A DNA stretch of 64,000 bases, taken from assembly GCF_000685015.1 (NCBI RefSeq), contig NZ_BAYA01000004.1, positions 372,001 to 436,000 of the forward strand. Reading direction: 5' to 3'. The notes below the pieces were generated by a model, which worked only from the letters and a program-made list of their open reading frames with translations, was not told the origin of the DNA and did no database searches. Below, one piece after another: positions 9,466-20,548 of this stretch. The first letter of the stretch is position 1; the number at the start of each line of letters is the position of its first letter. Origin of the DNA: Paraburkholderia bannensis NBRC 103871 (GTDB taxonomy: Bacteria; Pseudomonadota; Gammaproteobacteria; Burkholderiales; Burkholderiaceae). The position numbers and the translations under genes are program-made.

Positions 9466-9481
9466 GCAAAAAGCGCGCCAG
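9466..9481 (-). promoter_or_regulatory. sigma-54 promoter of the hsdRMS operon
   Basis: Read leftward the sequence is CTGGCGCGCTTTTTGC. Against the sigma-54 consensus TGGCACG-N4-TTGC it has one mismatch, and the invariant GG (9479-9478) and GC (9467-9466) are separated by exactly ten bases. It begins directly after the stop codon of the sigma-54 activator gene and about 50 bases before the proposed hsdR start, so the expected transcript start is near 9454. The activator encoded immediately upstream carries the GAFTGA sigma-54 contact loop. Confidence 0.8.
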
Positions 9482-10975
9482 TTAGCCAATCCCATGCTTC
9501 TGTAGCCAGTTGCTAAGAGTTTGGTAGCTTCCCAAGCCCAGCAGGCGAGCCGCCTCAGACTTGTTGCCATGGGTGTGCGCCATGGCCCGTTCAAGGTAAT
9601 GGCGGGCCACTTCTGCCATCAGGTCCGGCAGGGAAATGCCCCGTTCGAGGGAACGCCCGAGCAATGTCTCTCCCTTTGGGGGTATGGTAACCGCAAGCGA
9701 TGCTGCCACATCTTCACCGGTGATCTTGTCGCCCGATGCCCAAATACTGGCTCGCAGCAAGGCGTTGTGTAGCTCTCGCACATTGCCGGGCCACGAATGA
9801 CTAATAAGAAGATTTCTTGCGGAACCATCCAATTTTTTATGCTTGTAGCCAGGCTGGAAAGCAGCCTCCGCATTGATGGCCGCCAGCATCGAATCAATTA
9901 GCAAACCAAGGTCACCTTCACGTTCACGCAACGGAGGGAGCAGCAACACGCCCACCGCCAAGCGATGAAAGAGATCTTCCCGGAAGCGACCAGCTAGGAT
10001 TTCCATCGGAAGCGTGCGGTTGGTCGCTGCAATGATGCGCACATCGACAGATTTCGACTTGGTTGCGCCCACCCGCGTGACTTCGCGCTCCTGCAAAACC
10101 CGCAGCAGCCGAACCTGGGAGGCTAGCGGCAGCTCGCCGACTTCATCCAGAAACAGTGTGCCACCGTCGGCGGACTCAAAATAACCAGCACGCGCTGCAG
10201 TAGCGCCTGTGAAAGCTCCCTTTTCATGCCCGAAGAGCTCGACATCGATCAGCTCTTGCGGAATAGCGCCGCAGTTGACGGCAATGAAGGTGCCACTGCC
10301 GCGCGCACTTGCCTGATGGATGGCTCGAGCAAAAAGTTCTTTTCCAGTGCCCGACTCACCCTGGATCAGCACCGGTACGTCGCGCAGCGCCAGTCGATGG
10401 GCCATGACAACCGTTCGCTTCATGGCCGCACAACGATGAACGATGGCCGTGAAAGCTGGCGATTCTGGCGGCAGCCCCTGCATGAGCCTTGTCAGAACTT
10501 CATCAGCTTCCTTCGCCACAGGAACAAACTCGGCTGACATCTCGAACGGGATATTGACCTCCTTGACACCCTGCTCCTTGGAGGACTCGATGAGGCGGGC
10601 AGGGCAGCGCGTCTTGGCCAACAAGAGCCAAATGGCGGCCATTGCAGGTGTGCCCGGACTCAGATGGAACACCAGTTCGGCTCTCGGATAGGTATCCCGC
10701 ACCGATTGCACGATCTGAATTGCGGCTCGGTAGATTTCCTCGTGATTGGTTGGACCGGCTAACTTGATGAGGTGCAGCGTTACGGGAGTGTTTGATTGCG
10801 CTTCCAGCCATTTGGCGTATGCACGAGACTTGGTTGCGGGATGGTCCGACAGCAGATGTACCGCGTCGATATGCACCGACTTGACCGCACTGAGGATTGG
10901 CCCTTGCTCAGCGAGGGACGGCGTTTCTGATGCGCGCAAGTCAGTATTGCCCAGCCAAGTCAGCAGGATTGCCAT
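9482..10975 (-). CDS. sigma-54-dependent activator with RtcR-like CARF sensor domain
   Basis: The protein has 497 residues in three parts. Residues 1-150 form a CARF-type sensor with [10 protein letters not shown] at 103-112 and ARLIESS, matching the arrangement of E. coli RtcR as I remember it (TGT motif, then WFLLAEAR and PARLIQSS). Residues about 175-410 are the AAA+ domain with Walker A GESGTGKE (206-213), GAFTGA (253-258) and Walker B TLFLDE. The end is a Fis-type helix-turn-helix ([11 protein letters not shown]). RtcR activates RNA-repair genes after binding an RNA-derived ligand. Here the only gene set behind a sigma-54 site is hsdRMS and its two followers, so this gene probably controls restriction. 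Confidence 0.85.
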   Translation of the reverse strand: MAILLTWLGNTDLRASETPSLAEQGPILSAVKSVHIDAVHLLSDHPATKSRAYAKWLEAQSNTPVTLHLIKLAGPTNHEEIYRAAIQIVQSVRDTYPRAELVFHLSPGTPAMAAIWLLLAKTRCPARLIESSKEQGVKEVNIPFEMSAEFVPVAKEADEVLTRLMQGLPPESPAFTAIVHRCAAMKRTVVMAHRLALRDVPVLIQGESGTGKELFARAIHQASARGSGTFIAVNCGAIPQELIDVELFGHEKGAFTGATAARAGYFESADGGTLFLDEVGELPLASQVRLLRVLQEREVTRVGATKSKSVDVRIIAATNRTLPMEILAGRFREDLFHRLAVGVLLLPPLREREGDLGLLIDSMLAAINAEAAFQPGYKHKKLDGSARNLLISHSWPGNVRELHNALLRASIWASGDKITGEDVAASLAVTIPPKGETLLGRSLERGISLPDLMAEVARHYLERAMAHTHGNKSEAARLLGLGSYQTLSNWLQKHGIG

Positions 10976-11009
10976 GAACTAGAACTTTCTGTATAGATGC
11001 ATAAGAAAC

Positions 11010-11037
11010 ATTATACTTTGCGAATGGGCGGTTGAAT
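11010..11037 (-). promoter_or_regulatory. sigma-70 promoter of the CARF activator gene
   Basis: Leftward there is a perfect TATAAT (11015-11010) with a weak -35 ATTCAA (11037-11032) 16 bases upstream. The -10 lies 35 bases before the activator ATG. This would give the activator its own basal expression, separate from the sigma-54 promoter behind it. Confidence 0.55.
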
Positions 11038-11051
11038 AACTGTTGAACCTC

Positions 11052-11073
11052 TTGACCCCACTATGATGGTCAA
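11052..11073. repeat. inverted repeat upstream of the CARF activator promoter
   Basis: TTGACC (11052-11057) and GGTCAA (11068-11073) form 6-bp arms with a 10-base spacer, just upstream of the activator promoter. It could be a binding site for a regulator or the end of a lost insertion sequence. The sequence alone cannot decide. Confidence 0.4.
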
Positions 11074-11711
11074 AAATGAGGGCATGCCCCACTAAGGCCG
11101 CGGCGTACTCCACGCCATCCGTTTCCCTGCCCGTTTCGGCGGTACTGCCCGGTTCCTAATTTCCCGTGGCTGCGACTGACTCAGCCATTCGTTGTTTCGC
11201 CCACGCGCGGCCGTGATACCAGTGCCAGTCCATGTTCGCTCAGACGCACAGTTGCATGCCACTGGAATACATCCAGATATAGCGCAGCGAGCGGTCGAGG
11301 ACTTGTGTCCCCTCATCCGCAACTTTTTCGGAAGTACCGCCTTCGCGGCTCCTCCCTTGGTCGGCCTCGACAGTCCGATCAAGATCGCTGATAGAGGCGG
11401 GCAAGGGCTTTCACCTCGCCAAGCCACAGCAACACACGTGATGACGTTGATTAGTCGTGGCTTGCCGGCTTCAGCGGCCTTCCTCTTCTTCTCGGTCGAC
11501 AGTTCGGCGGTTGCAATCGATGGGTGCCATTGCTGCCTTTATCGCTGGCGCTATCGGTGCGCGATGCTTCGTGCGTTGCCTTCATTGTGACGAGCCTGTT
11601 TAACGGCATACGCGTAGCCCAGCGTGACGTCGGGATACCAGCTTCCCTATGCCTGCGCTGGACTGCGGAGCCGGCCTGTCGCACGGAGCATTTAGGTAGC
11701 GTGCATCGTCC
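11074..11711. other. no recognisable gene, probably degraded mobile DNA
   Basis: About 640 bases without a supported gene. Several frames on both strands stay open for around 100 codons, but none has a clear ribosome site or recognisable motifs, and the amino-acid mix looks like a non-coding shadow. Its position between an activator and a broken XRE gene suggests a deletion scar or element relic. Confidence 0.35.
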
Positions 11712-12133
11712 CGACTCGGCCAGCCTATTGCAAGGCATGCACCCTACACACAAGTGCGCGTCGGCGACGTCTTGGGCTTGGAGAAGGAGACGGCGTCTCG
11801 GATTGAAACGGGGGCTATCACGCCGACCCTGTTTCGCATCGAGCAGTTCGCCGAGCTTTTCGGGTGCCTATGAGCGTCCTGTTCGGCGAATATCGGGGCA
11901 AGGCGCAGGAGGATTCGGCGGACGTGGCCGCCGCTCTGGCGGACTTGCCGGAGGACGCGAGGCGTGCCGCGTTGCGCGTGGTCTCGGAGTTCGCGCCGGT
12001 GGCGAGGGACAGGGATGAATTAAAGCGCCAAAACGAGGCGCTGATCGCCCGGCTCGCGGAGTCGGAACGCCGCTATCTGTCGGAGACGTTGCGGCCCGCG
12101 CCAAAGACGCCGCGCAAGAGGCCGGGCCTGTGA
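11712..12133 (+). pseudogene. XRE-family regulator, frameshifted
   Basis: One frame encodes VRVGDVLGLEKETASRIETG followed by AITPTLFRIEQFAELFG, an XRE helix-turn-helix, and stops at a TGA near 11870. The next frame starts at 11864 with MSVLFGEYRG and continues 89 residues through a coiled region (ARDRDELKRQNEALIARLAE). Adding one base near 11863 would join them into one protein of roughly 140 residues. The N-terminus has no good start. It may be a relic, or the shift could be a sequencing error. Confidence 0.6.
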
Positions 12134-12285
12134 GGCGCAGCGAGGGCGAGGCGGCTTCCAAGGCCGGGGCGAAGAAGCGCAGCCTCGGCCTCTCGTCATT
12201 GTCCTCTCGGGCGGCGCGTCAAGGGTGCGCTTCGCCGGCTGCGCCCACCCTTGACCCCCAATCGTGCCTGCGGTCAGTGGATCTC

Positions 12286-13977
12286 TCACTGTGTTGCCGG
12301 CGGTTGGACGTTGGGGCGTTTGGCGGACGAAGCTGCGCGCTTGCTGGCGGCGGGCGCCGCTTTGCCCATGGCTTTGAGTTTCCCCTTTCTCAAGAGCGCG
12401 GCATCCACTTCAATCTTGTTGATTGCAACGCCGAAGCCCAGCATCTCGAGTTCCGACAACGCGCCTTTCAGAGCGACTTTCGCGAAAAACGGAAGTTGAT
12501 GCGGCAAGTCCTTTGTTGTGGCGATGGCATAAACGACGCGGTAGTTTTTTGGGTCCGGCCGCAAGGCGGGATCGGTGCGCTTGAATGACGCTGGCGATTT
12601 CGTGTTCAACTGGACGCGGAAGTCGGCGTGCTTTAAAAACGTCTCGGCTGACACGCGGCCTTGCGCGAACAAGTGGCTCAGTGTGGCGGAGCTGCGATAA
12701 ATTTTCACGTGGATAAGGTCGCGTCCGTCGCGGAGAAGATCGCAAAATTCAATCTTGTCATATGGGCCGCCTACAAAGACATTGTCGCAGTCGAATAGCT
12801 CGTAGCCGAATTCAGAGCTGGCGCAACTGGCGTTGTATTCGCCCTCGTCATCGTGGGAGTAAATGGGCATTTTCTTGTCGTCAATTTCGAGATTTTTCAG
12901 CGCCTCGTCCACCCGAGCGACGAAGTTGTCGCTCACCGCGTGCCAGACCCCGTTGCGCAGGATATAGACCTTCCCGCCGTCCAGTATTTCCGCATAAAGG
13001 CACTGATAAGCCGACCATTGCTTTACGGATGTGTCGTTGGCATCGTTCACATGCACCGTCTGGTCTCGAAAGCTTTGCGAGCTTGGGGTTACCCCGTGAT
13101 CGGCCATATAGGCCAGCAAGTGGTCGAGTTCTAGTGTCTGATGCCGGGGAGTCCTGGCTCGTCGGTCAAAGGAATAGCCGGTTTGAGTTTCCCAATCCAC
13201 GATTTCAGGTTCGCCGAGCCAAACATTCGGCGGCGGCGGATCTTGGCGGAGCAACTGATCGAGCTCCATCTCCAAAATCACCAAATCGTCCGGATTCCGC
13301 ACGCGATTAACGTCCTCGATCCACGCAAACTTTGCCGGCGGCTTCTGTTGGTAGCGAGCCAACGCTTCGTCGAGAATTGTAGGGAGATCGTGAAGCTGCG
13401 CTTCCGGCATGATGGTCAGCGCGTCGCGGCCTGTCACGTGCTCCCCGAAAGCGGCGACCTCCGAGACGCCAGTCAGCGCGTAGACCATGTCGCTTTCGGT
13501 GTCCATCCTCAGATCGAAAATGTCGACGTCTCTGGGGCTTTGGCTTCTCGTGTTGAGCGGATTGGCTTCGTAGCTTGCTTTGTCCAAGCTGCGCAGCTTG
13601 TCCGGGTTGACGGAGTTGAGCGTGACTCTCAAGCCAAAATCCCGCTCGACCGTGTTGAGATTGAGCAGGTGATATCCCATTCCGAAGGTCAGCGCGAAAA
13701 CCGCATCATTTTGCCGGAACACCAGAACTGCCCCTTCGGATCGATTGCCGCGAAAATAGCCCTCGGGTCGCTCTTGATTGGAGAACAAGAAATCGACCCA
13801 TTCGGGGATTCTCGGCGGAGGCGGATCTTTGACATAGAGCGTGGCCTCGCCGGATACGATTTTTATCTCGATCGCTGGCTGCGCCTGATCGGTTTTGATA
13901 ATTTGGTCGTCAGCGAGTTTAGCGTCCTTCACCAAATATATGCTGAGACGCTCTTTCTTGGTTCCGCGCTCTCTCAT
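12286..13977 (-). CDS. TIGR04141/DUF6119-like sporadically distributed protein
   Basis: From the ATG at 13977 the protein has 563 residues, starting MRERGTKKERLSIYLVKDAK. The opening LSIYLVK, the FGMGYHLLN block (about 115-123) and the YNASCA...GYELFDCDN region are features I associate with the TIGR04141 (DUF6119) family. The C-terminal 50 residues are basic and Ala/Lys-rich. No signal peptide or membrane segment is seen. The family has no settled function but turns up patchily in genomic islands. A longer frame from 14127 has no ribosome site. GGGG six bases before 13977 supports the chosen start. Confidence 0.7.
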   Translation of the reverse strand: MRERGTKKERLSIYLVKDAKLADDQIIKTDQAQPAIEIKIVSGEATLYVKDPPPPRIPEWVDFLFSNQERPEGYFRGNRSEGAVLVFRQNDAVFALTFGMGYHLLNLNTVERDFGLRVTLNSVNPDKLRSLDKASYEANPLNTRSQSPRDVDIFDLRMDTESDMVYALTGVSEVAAFGEHVTGRDALTIMPEAQLHDLPTILDEALARYQQKPPAKFAWIEDVNRVRNPDDLVILEMELDQLLRQDPPPPNVWLGEPEIVDWETQTGYSFDRRARTPRHQTLELDHLLAYMADHGVTPSSQSFRDQTVHVNDANDTSVKQWSAYQCLYAEILDGGKVYILRNGVWHAVSDNFVARVDEALKNLEIDDKKMPIYSHDDEGEYNASCASSEFGYELFDCDNVFVGGPYDKIEFCDLLRDGRDLIHVKIYRSSATLSHLFAQGRVSAETFLKHADFRVQLNTKSPASFKRTDPALRPDPKNYRVVYAIATTKDLPHQLPFFAKVALKGALSELEMLGFGVAINKIEVDAALLRKGKLKAMGKAAPAASKRAASSAKRPNVQPPATQ

Positions 13978-14137
13978 TCCTAACCCCGCCAGCGAGTTAT
14001 TTTTGGCTTCGCGGCAGGGATTTTGCTCTCGGACTGCCGACGAAACACGAGATTGCGCTTGGTGTCGGAATGCGTCAATAAATTCGTGTCGACGCAGGTC
14101 TATGCGTTGCGAAGACGCCGCTGGCATAGCCGAGCCA

Positions 14138-14344
14138 TCAATGGAATCGGGTCCGCAACATGGCGCTTAAATCCGCCGCGTTCGGGCTGCCCATCGCGAT
14201 CTCAAAGTTGAAGGCGAGCGCGTAAATTCTAGCTTGGACGAAGTTTTTGGTGCGCAGCGACCTTTTGGCTTCCTGGCCGTTGCGAATGATGCGGAGGTAG
14301 TAGACGCCGAAGCGGTTCTGATAAAGATGCGGCAACTTGTGCAT
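14138..14344 (-). pseudogene. tyrosine integrase, N-terminal stub
   Basis: The 68-residue frame starts MHKLPHLYQNRFGVYYLRII and continues with RTKNFVQARIYALAFN, the N-terminal arm found in phage-type tyrosine recombinases. It stops before the core-binding and catalytic (RHRY) regions, so the integrase is truncated. It lies next to a tRNA relic, the usual place for an island integrase. The rest has been lost, perhaps by the event that placed the DUF6119-like gene here. Confidence 0.65.
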
Positions 14345-14416
14345 CGGGCGGATGGCTCACCGCGTGCACAAGGCAAAAGGCCCGTGTTCATGAGAACACG
14401 GGCCTCTGCGCTGATT

Positions 14417-14478
14417 TGGTGGCGAATCAGGGATTCGAACCCCGGACCGGCGGATTATGATTCCGCAGCTGAGCTCTC
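14417..14478 (-). pseudogene. elongator tRNA-Met (CAU) remnant, probable attachment site
   Basis: Leftward the sequence holds a complete anticodon arm (stem GCGGA/TCCGC around loop ATCATAA, anticodon CAT), a T-arm with GGTTCGAATCCC and the 3' acceptor strand ATTCGCC followed by ACCA. The D-arm is broken: AGCTCAGCT joins the anticodon stem directly, and no 5' acceptor strand GGCGAAT is present. It cannot fold as a full tRNA and is best read as an integration scar. Confidence 0.7.
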
Positions 14479-14505
14479 ATAAACCGCGGCGCTCGACGGG
14501 TAGGT

Positions 14506-14569
14506 CAGTCGCATCAACTTCGTCGCCCAGTCGCAAATCTGTGGCGCCAGTCGCATTTACTCTGGCGCC
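14506..14569. repeat. short repeats and hairpin downstream of gyrB
   Basis: CAGTCGCA occurs three times (14506, 14528, 14548). GGCGCCAG (14543-14550) and CTGGCGCC (14562-14569) form an 8-bp inverted repeat 18 bases past the gyrB stop. It could be a gyrB transcript hairpin, although no T-run follows, or multiple terminal repeats of a lost insertion sequence. Confidence 0.4.
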
Positions 14570-14587
14570 CTACGGCTACACCGACGC

Positions 14588-17098
<2,511 letters not shown>

Positions 17099-17132
17099 CT
17101 AGACTTTTTCGAAAAGCCATAAAAACGCCAAA

Positions 17133-17147
17133 GGGGCTCAGCGCCCC
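17133..17147 (-). terminator. possible terminator between dnaN and gyrB
   Basis: GGGGC and GCCCC arms with a 5-base loop lie between the dnaN stop and the gyrB start. Leftward they are followed by TTT and then TTTTT within 15 bases. The stem is short, so read-through into gyrB is likely. Confidence 0.4.
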
Positions 17148-17173
17148 CTGGTGTTCTTCTTCTGTCGCGCTTT

Positions 17174-18277
17174 TTAAATGCGCATCGGCATCACGACGTA
17201 CTTGAATTCCTCGTTCTCGGGAATCGTGATGAGCGCGCTGGAGCTGGCGTCGCCAAGGCTCACTTGCAGCGTGTCGACCTTCAGGTTCGCGAGGACGTCG
17301 AGCAGATACGTGACGTTGAACCCGATGTCGATGGTGTCGCCCTGGTAGGCGATTTCCAGCTCTTCCTGCGCCTCTTCCTGGTCGGCGTTGGTCGACATGA
17401 TCTTGAGCTGGCCCGGCTCGATGATGCAGCGCACGCCCTTGAACTTGTCGGACGTCAGAATCGCCGCGCGTTGCAGCGAGCGTTGCAGTTCTTCGCGGCC
17501 GATTTCGAAGGTGTTCTTGTGCGCCTTCGGAATCACGCGCTGGAAGTCGGGGAACTTGCCTTCGACGAGCTTCGACACCAGCTCGACCTGGCCGAACGTG
17601 AACTTCACCTGCGTCGAGCCAATGTCGATCTTCAGCGTGTCGTCGATGTCTTCGAGCAGACGCTGGAGTTCGAGGATGGTCTTGCGCGGAATGATGACTT
17701 CCTGGCGCGCGAACGAGCCTTCAATCTTCATCGACGAGAACGCGAGGCGGTGACCGTCGGTGGCGACTGCCATCAGTTGGTCGCCGTCCACGACGAGCAG
17801 CATGCCGTTCAGGTAGTAACGGATGTCCTGCTGCGCCATGGCGAAGTACACCATGCCGAGCAACTGGCGGAAGGTCTTCTGCGGCACTGCGAGATTCGCG
17901 CCGAAGTCCTTGGCCTGCGCCACCGTGGGGAACTCGTCCGCGGCGAGCGTTTGCAGGGCGAAGCGGCTCTTGCCAGACTGCACCGTGAGGCGCTTGTCGG
18001 CGAGCGTGAGCGTGACCTGGCCGTCAGGCATCGCGCGCAGGATGTCCAGCAGCTTGCGCGCGGCGACGGTGGTGGCCACCTGGTCGTTGCCGACGCCGAA
18101 ATCGGCGGTCGTGGTGATCTGCAACTCGAGGTCGGTCGACAGGAACGAGACGTCGGGCCCGTTTTTGGTGATCAGCAGATTGGCGAGGATCGGCAACGTG
18201 TGGCGGCGTTCGACAATGCCGCTCACCGTTTGCAGCGGCCTCAGCAGGTTATCGCGTTCGGTCTTGACCAGTTGCAT
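17174..18277 (-). CDS. dnaN: DNA polymerase III beta sliding clamp
   Basis: The 367-residue protein has the expected clamp length and start (MQLVKTERDNLLRPLQTVSG), the three repeated clamp domains and the closing FKYVVMPMRI. It forms the ring that tethers the replicative polymerase. The ATG at 18277 is preceded by AAGGAA at a good distance; a longer frame reaching 18343 has no family support. It lies between dnaA and gyrB on the same strand. Confidence 0.97.
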   Translation of the reverse strand: MQLVKTERDNLLRPLQTVSGIVERRHTLPILANLLITKNGPDVSFLSTDLELQITTTADFGVGNDQVATTVAARKLLDILRAMPDGQVTLTLADKRLTVQSGKSRFALQTLAADEFPTVAQAKDFGANLAVPQKTFRQLLGMVYFAMAQQDIRYYLNGMLLVVDGDQLMAVATDGHRLAFSSMKIEGSFARQEVIIPRKTILELQRLLEDIDDTLKIDIGSTQVKFTFGQVELVSKLVEGKFPDFQRVIPKAHKNTFEIGREELQRSLQRAAILTSDKFKGVRCIIEPGQLKIMSTNADQEEAQEELEIAYQGDTIDIGFNVTYLLDVLANLKVDTLQVSLGDASSSALITIPENEEFKYVVMPMRI

Positions 18278-18484
18278 AGAGTTCCTTCGTTGATGTAGCG
18301 GTCTGCGCATCCCGTCCGGGGCCGGCACCCTGCGTGACGACACGTGGTGTCCTGCCCCGGCGCCGCCCTGCGGCGCAGGCCACGGCGTGAATTCCGCAGG
18401 CGGCCCGGCCGCCCGCGGTTAAACCCATATTGTGCCTGAAAACCGACCACTTCCCTAAATTGGGGGCGATCCGGGAAATAAACA
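18278..18484. other. dnaA-dnaN intergenic, likely dnaN promoter region
   Basis: This GC-rich stretch separates the dnaA terminator hairpin from dnaN. No gene is seen. It should hold the dnaN promoter, but I cannot pick out a convincing -35/-10 pair. Confidence 0.3.
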
Positions 18485-18513
18485 GTGCCCCGGCAGCCAG
18501 ACCGCCGGGGCAC
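18485..18513 (-). terminator. strong hairpin downstream of dnaA
   Basis: GTGCCCCGGC (18485-18494) and GCCGGGGCAC (18504-18513) form a perfect 10-bp stem with a 9-base loop, 75 bases past the dnaA stop. Leftward it is followed by TGTTTATTT, a weak T-rich tail, so it probably terminates or stabilises the dnaA transcript. Confidence 0.6.
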
Positions 18514-18588
18514 CCGCGCATTTCACTGTTTGTTTCAGGCTTGCCAGCCAGGGCGTTCGGGCCCTTTCTGGCTCGATCAGCCTTTGAA

Positions 18589-20214
18589 TCAGCCTTTGAG
18601 CGTCTGCTCCAGCACGTGCAGTTCGTGGTTGAGCTGGGCGTCCTTGGTGCGCTCGTCGGCGATCTTGCGCACCGCGTGCAGCACCGTGGTGTGGTCGCGC
18701 CCGCCGAACAGCTCGCCGATTTCCGGCAGGCTCTTCTGCGTCAGCTCCTTGGCCAGGTACATCGCGATCTGGCGCGGCCGCGCGATGTTCGCGGGGCGCT
18801 TCTTCGAGTACATGTCGGCGACCTTGATGCTGTAGAAGTCGGCCACCGTTTTCTGGATGTTTTCCACCGAAATCTGGCGGTTCTGCACCGTCAGCAAGTC
18901 CTTGAGCGCTTCCTTGGTCAGCTCGATCGAGATCTCGCGGCCATGGAACTTCGAGTACGCGAGGATCTTGCGCAGTGCGCCTTCCAGCTCGCGCACGTTC
19001 GAGCGCAGATGCTTGGCGACGAAAAACGCCACGTCTTCGTTCAGGCTCACGCCTTCCGACTGCGCCTTGCGCATCAGGATCGCGACGCGCATTTCCAGCT
19101 CGGGCGGCTCGATCGCCACGGTCAGGCCGGAGTCGAAGCGCGAGATCAGGCGGTCGTCGATCCCCGAAATTTCCTTCGGGTACGTATCGCTCGTGATGAT
19201 GACCTGCGCCTTGTTGGCGACCAGCGCCTCGAACGCGTAGAAGAACTCTTCCTGCGTGCGCGACTTGCCCGAGAAGAACTGAATATCGTCGATCAGCAGC
19301 AGGTCGAGCGAGTGGTAGTAGCGCTTGAAGTCGTCGAACGCCTTGCGCTGGTACGCCTTCACCACGTCGGACACGTATTGTTCGGCGTGGATGTAACGGA
19401 TGCGCGCACCCGGCTTGTCCACCAGCAGCTGATTGCCGATCGCGTGGATCAAGTGGGTCTTGCCGAGGCCCACGCCGCCGTACAGGAACAGCGGGTTGTA
19501 CGAGATGCCGGGGTTGTCCGCGACCTGGATCGCCGCCGCGCGCGCAAGCTGGTTCGCCTTACCCGTCACGAAATTGTCGAACGTGAGCACGGGGTTGAGC
19601 TTGGAGCGCTCGTAGGTCGGATCCGGCTCGCCGCCGCTCGCGGCCGCTGCGGCCGCGCTTTGACCCGGACGCCAGCTGCGGCGGCCTGCGGCGGCTTCGT
19701 TGGCGTCGAGGCTCGGCAGGTCGAGGTCGGCGGCGTCGTCACGTGCGGCGGCGGCCGCCGCGGCATTGGCCTGCGCCAGCTGGGCAGCGGCCAGCGCTGC
19801 CGAACCCGGGCCAGCCGGGCTCACTACGTTTGCTTGCTGGGGTGCCTGATACGCGGGAGCTGCCTGGAATGCGGGTTCGACGACCGGCGCGGACTGCATG
19901 GCCGGCGCGCTGGCCAGTGGCGCGCGCGGTGCGGCAGGCGCAGCCGCGATGGGCGCGCGCATGCCCGCCTTCGGATCGAGGACGAACTGCACGTCGACCG
20001 GGGTCTGCCAGAAGTCGCGCGCCATGTCGGTGATGCGGCCCGAGAACTGGCTCTTGACCCAGTCCAGCTTGAAACGGTTGGGTGCGGCTATCTGCAGCGT
20101 ATTCGCCGCAGCGTCGAAGGCAACCGGGGCCAACGGTTTGATCCACGTCACGTACTGCTGGGGCGTCAGCTCGCGCTCCAGTAGTGCGGAACAGTGTTGC
20201 CAGAATTCATTCAT
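18589..20214 (-). CDS. dnaA: chromosomal replication initiator DnaA
   Basis: From the ATG at 20214 ([20 protein letters not shown]) the protein has 541 residues. Domain I is followed by a long Ala/Pro/Gln-rich linker (about residues 90-195), then the AAA+ domain with Walker [10 protein letters not shown] and Walker [10 protein letters not shown], and the DnaA-box binding helix-turn-helix with [14 protein letters not shown]. It opens the origin and also binds its own promoter. A DnaA box lies about 200 bases upstream. The linker is longer than that of E. coli, as is usual in Burkholderiaceae. Confidence 0.98.
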   Translation of the reverse strand: MNEFWQHCSALLERELTPQQYVTWIKPLAPVAFDAAANTLQIAAPNRFKLDWVKSQFSGRITDMARDFWQTPVDVQFVLDPKAGMRAPIAAAPAAPRAPLASAPAMQSAPVVEPAFQAAPAYQAPQQANVVSPAGPGSAALAAAQLAQANAAAAAAARDDAADLDLPSLDANEAAAGRRSWRPGQSAAAAAASGGEPDPTYERSKLNPVLTFDNFVTGKANQLARAAAIQVADNPGISYNPLFLYGGVGLGKTHLIHAIGNQLLVDKPGARIRYIHAEQYVSDVVKAYQRKAFDDFKRYYHSLDLLLIDDIQFFSGKSRTQEEFFYAFEALVANKAQVIITSDTYPKEISGIDDRLISRFDSGLTVAIEPPELEMRVAILMRKAQSEGVSLNEDVAFFVAKHLRSNVRELEGALRKILAYSKFHGREISIELTKEALKDLLTVQNRQISVENIQKTVADFYSIKVADMYSKKRPANIARPRQIAMYLAKELTQKSLPEIGELFGGRDHTTVLHAVRKIADERTKDAQLNHELHVLEQTLKG

Positions 20215-20417
20215 CGAGTTGCTGTGGTCGTTTTGTTTGCAGGCATTGCGGCCGCGCCGCGCGTGTCGCACAAATGCAACGGGGCCCTGACGGGGCGACG
20301 GCAAATGCTCCGGAAGCCCGCGCGGCAAAGGGTTTGCGGCAAGCAGGCGGGCCGGAGCGGCATGCAGGATTCTTGGGATAGGCGAGATTCTAACGCCGAT
20401 TTCTCCTGGCCTGGGAG

Positions 20418-20426
20418 TTATCCACA
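20418..20426 (+). promoter_or_regulatory. DnaA box upstream of dnaA
   Basis: A perfect TTATCCACA in the dnaA/rpmH divergent region. A single box here suits autoregulation of dnaA rather than an origin, as no second consensus box or AT-rich tract is close by. Confidence 0.7.
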
Positions 20427-20548
20427 GGGACGGATCAACGCGTCGAGTGTTCGTGCCCCATCCGCACAACCTGGTCGCTGCAAGGACTCAGCACGGCGTC
20501 GCCAGGGTCGAACCTGGGCGAAATCGCGCGCTTCGATGGCCTAAGCTA

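Noticed and set aside
7154-9469. 771-residue HsdR from the TTG at 9469
   Set aside because: That codon is inside the sigma-54 promoter and upstream of the expected transcript start; TTG at 9415 has a good ribosome site.
14417-14478. Functional tRNA-Met gene
   Set aside because: The D-arm and the 5' acceptor strand are missing, so it cannot fold as a tRNA.
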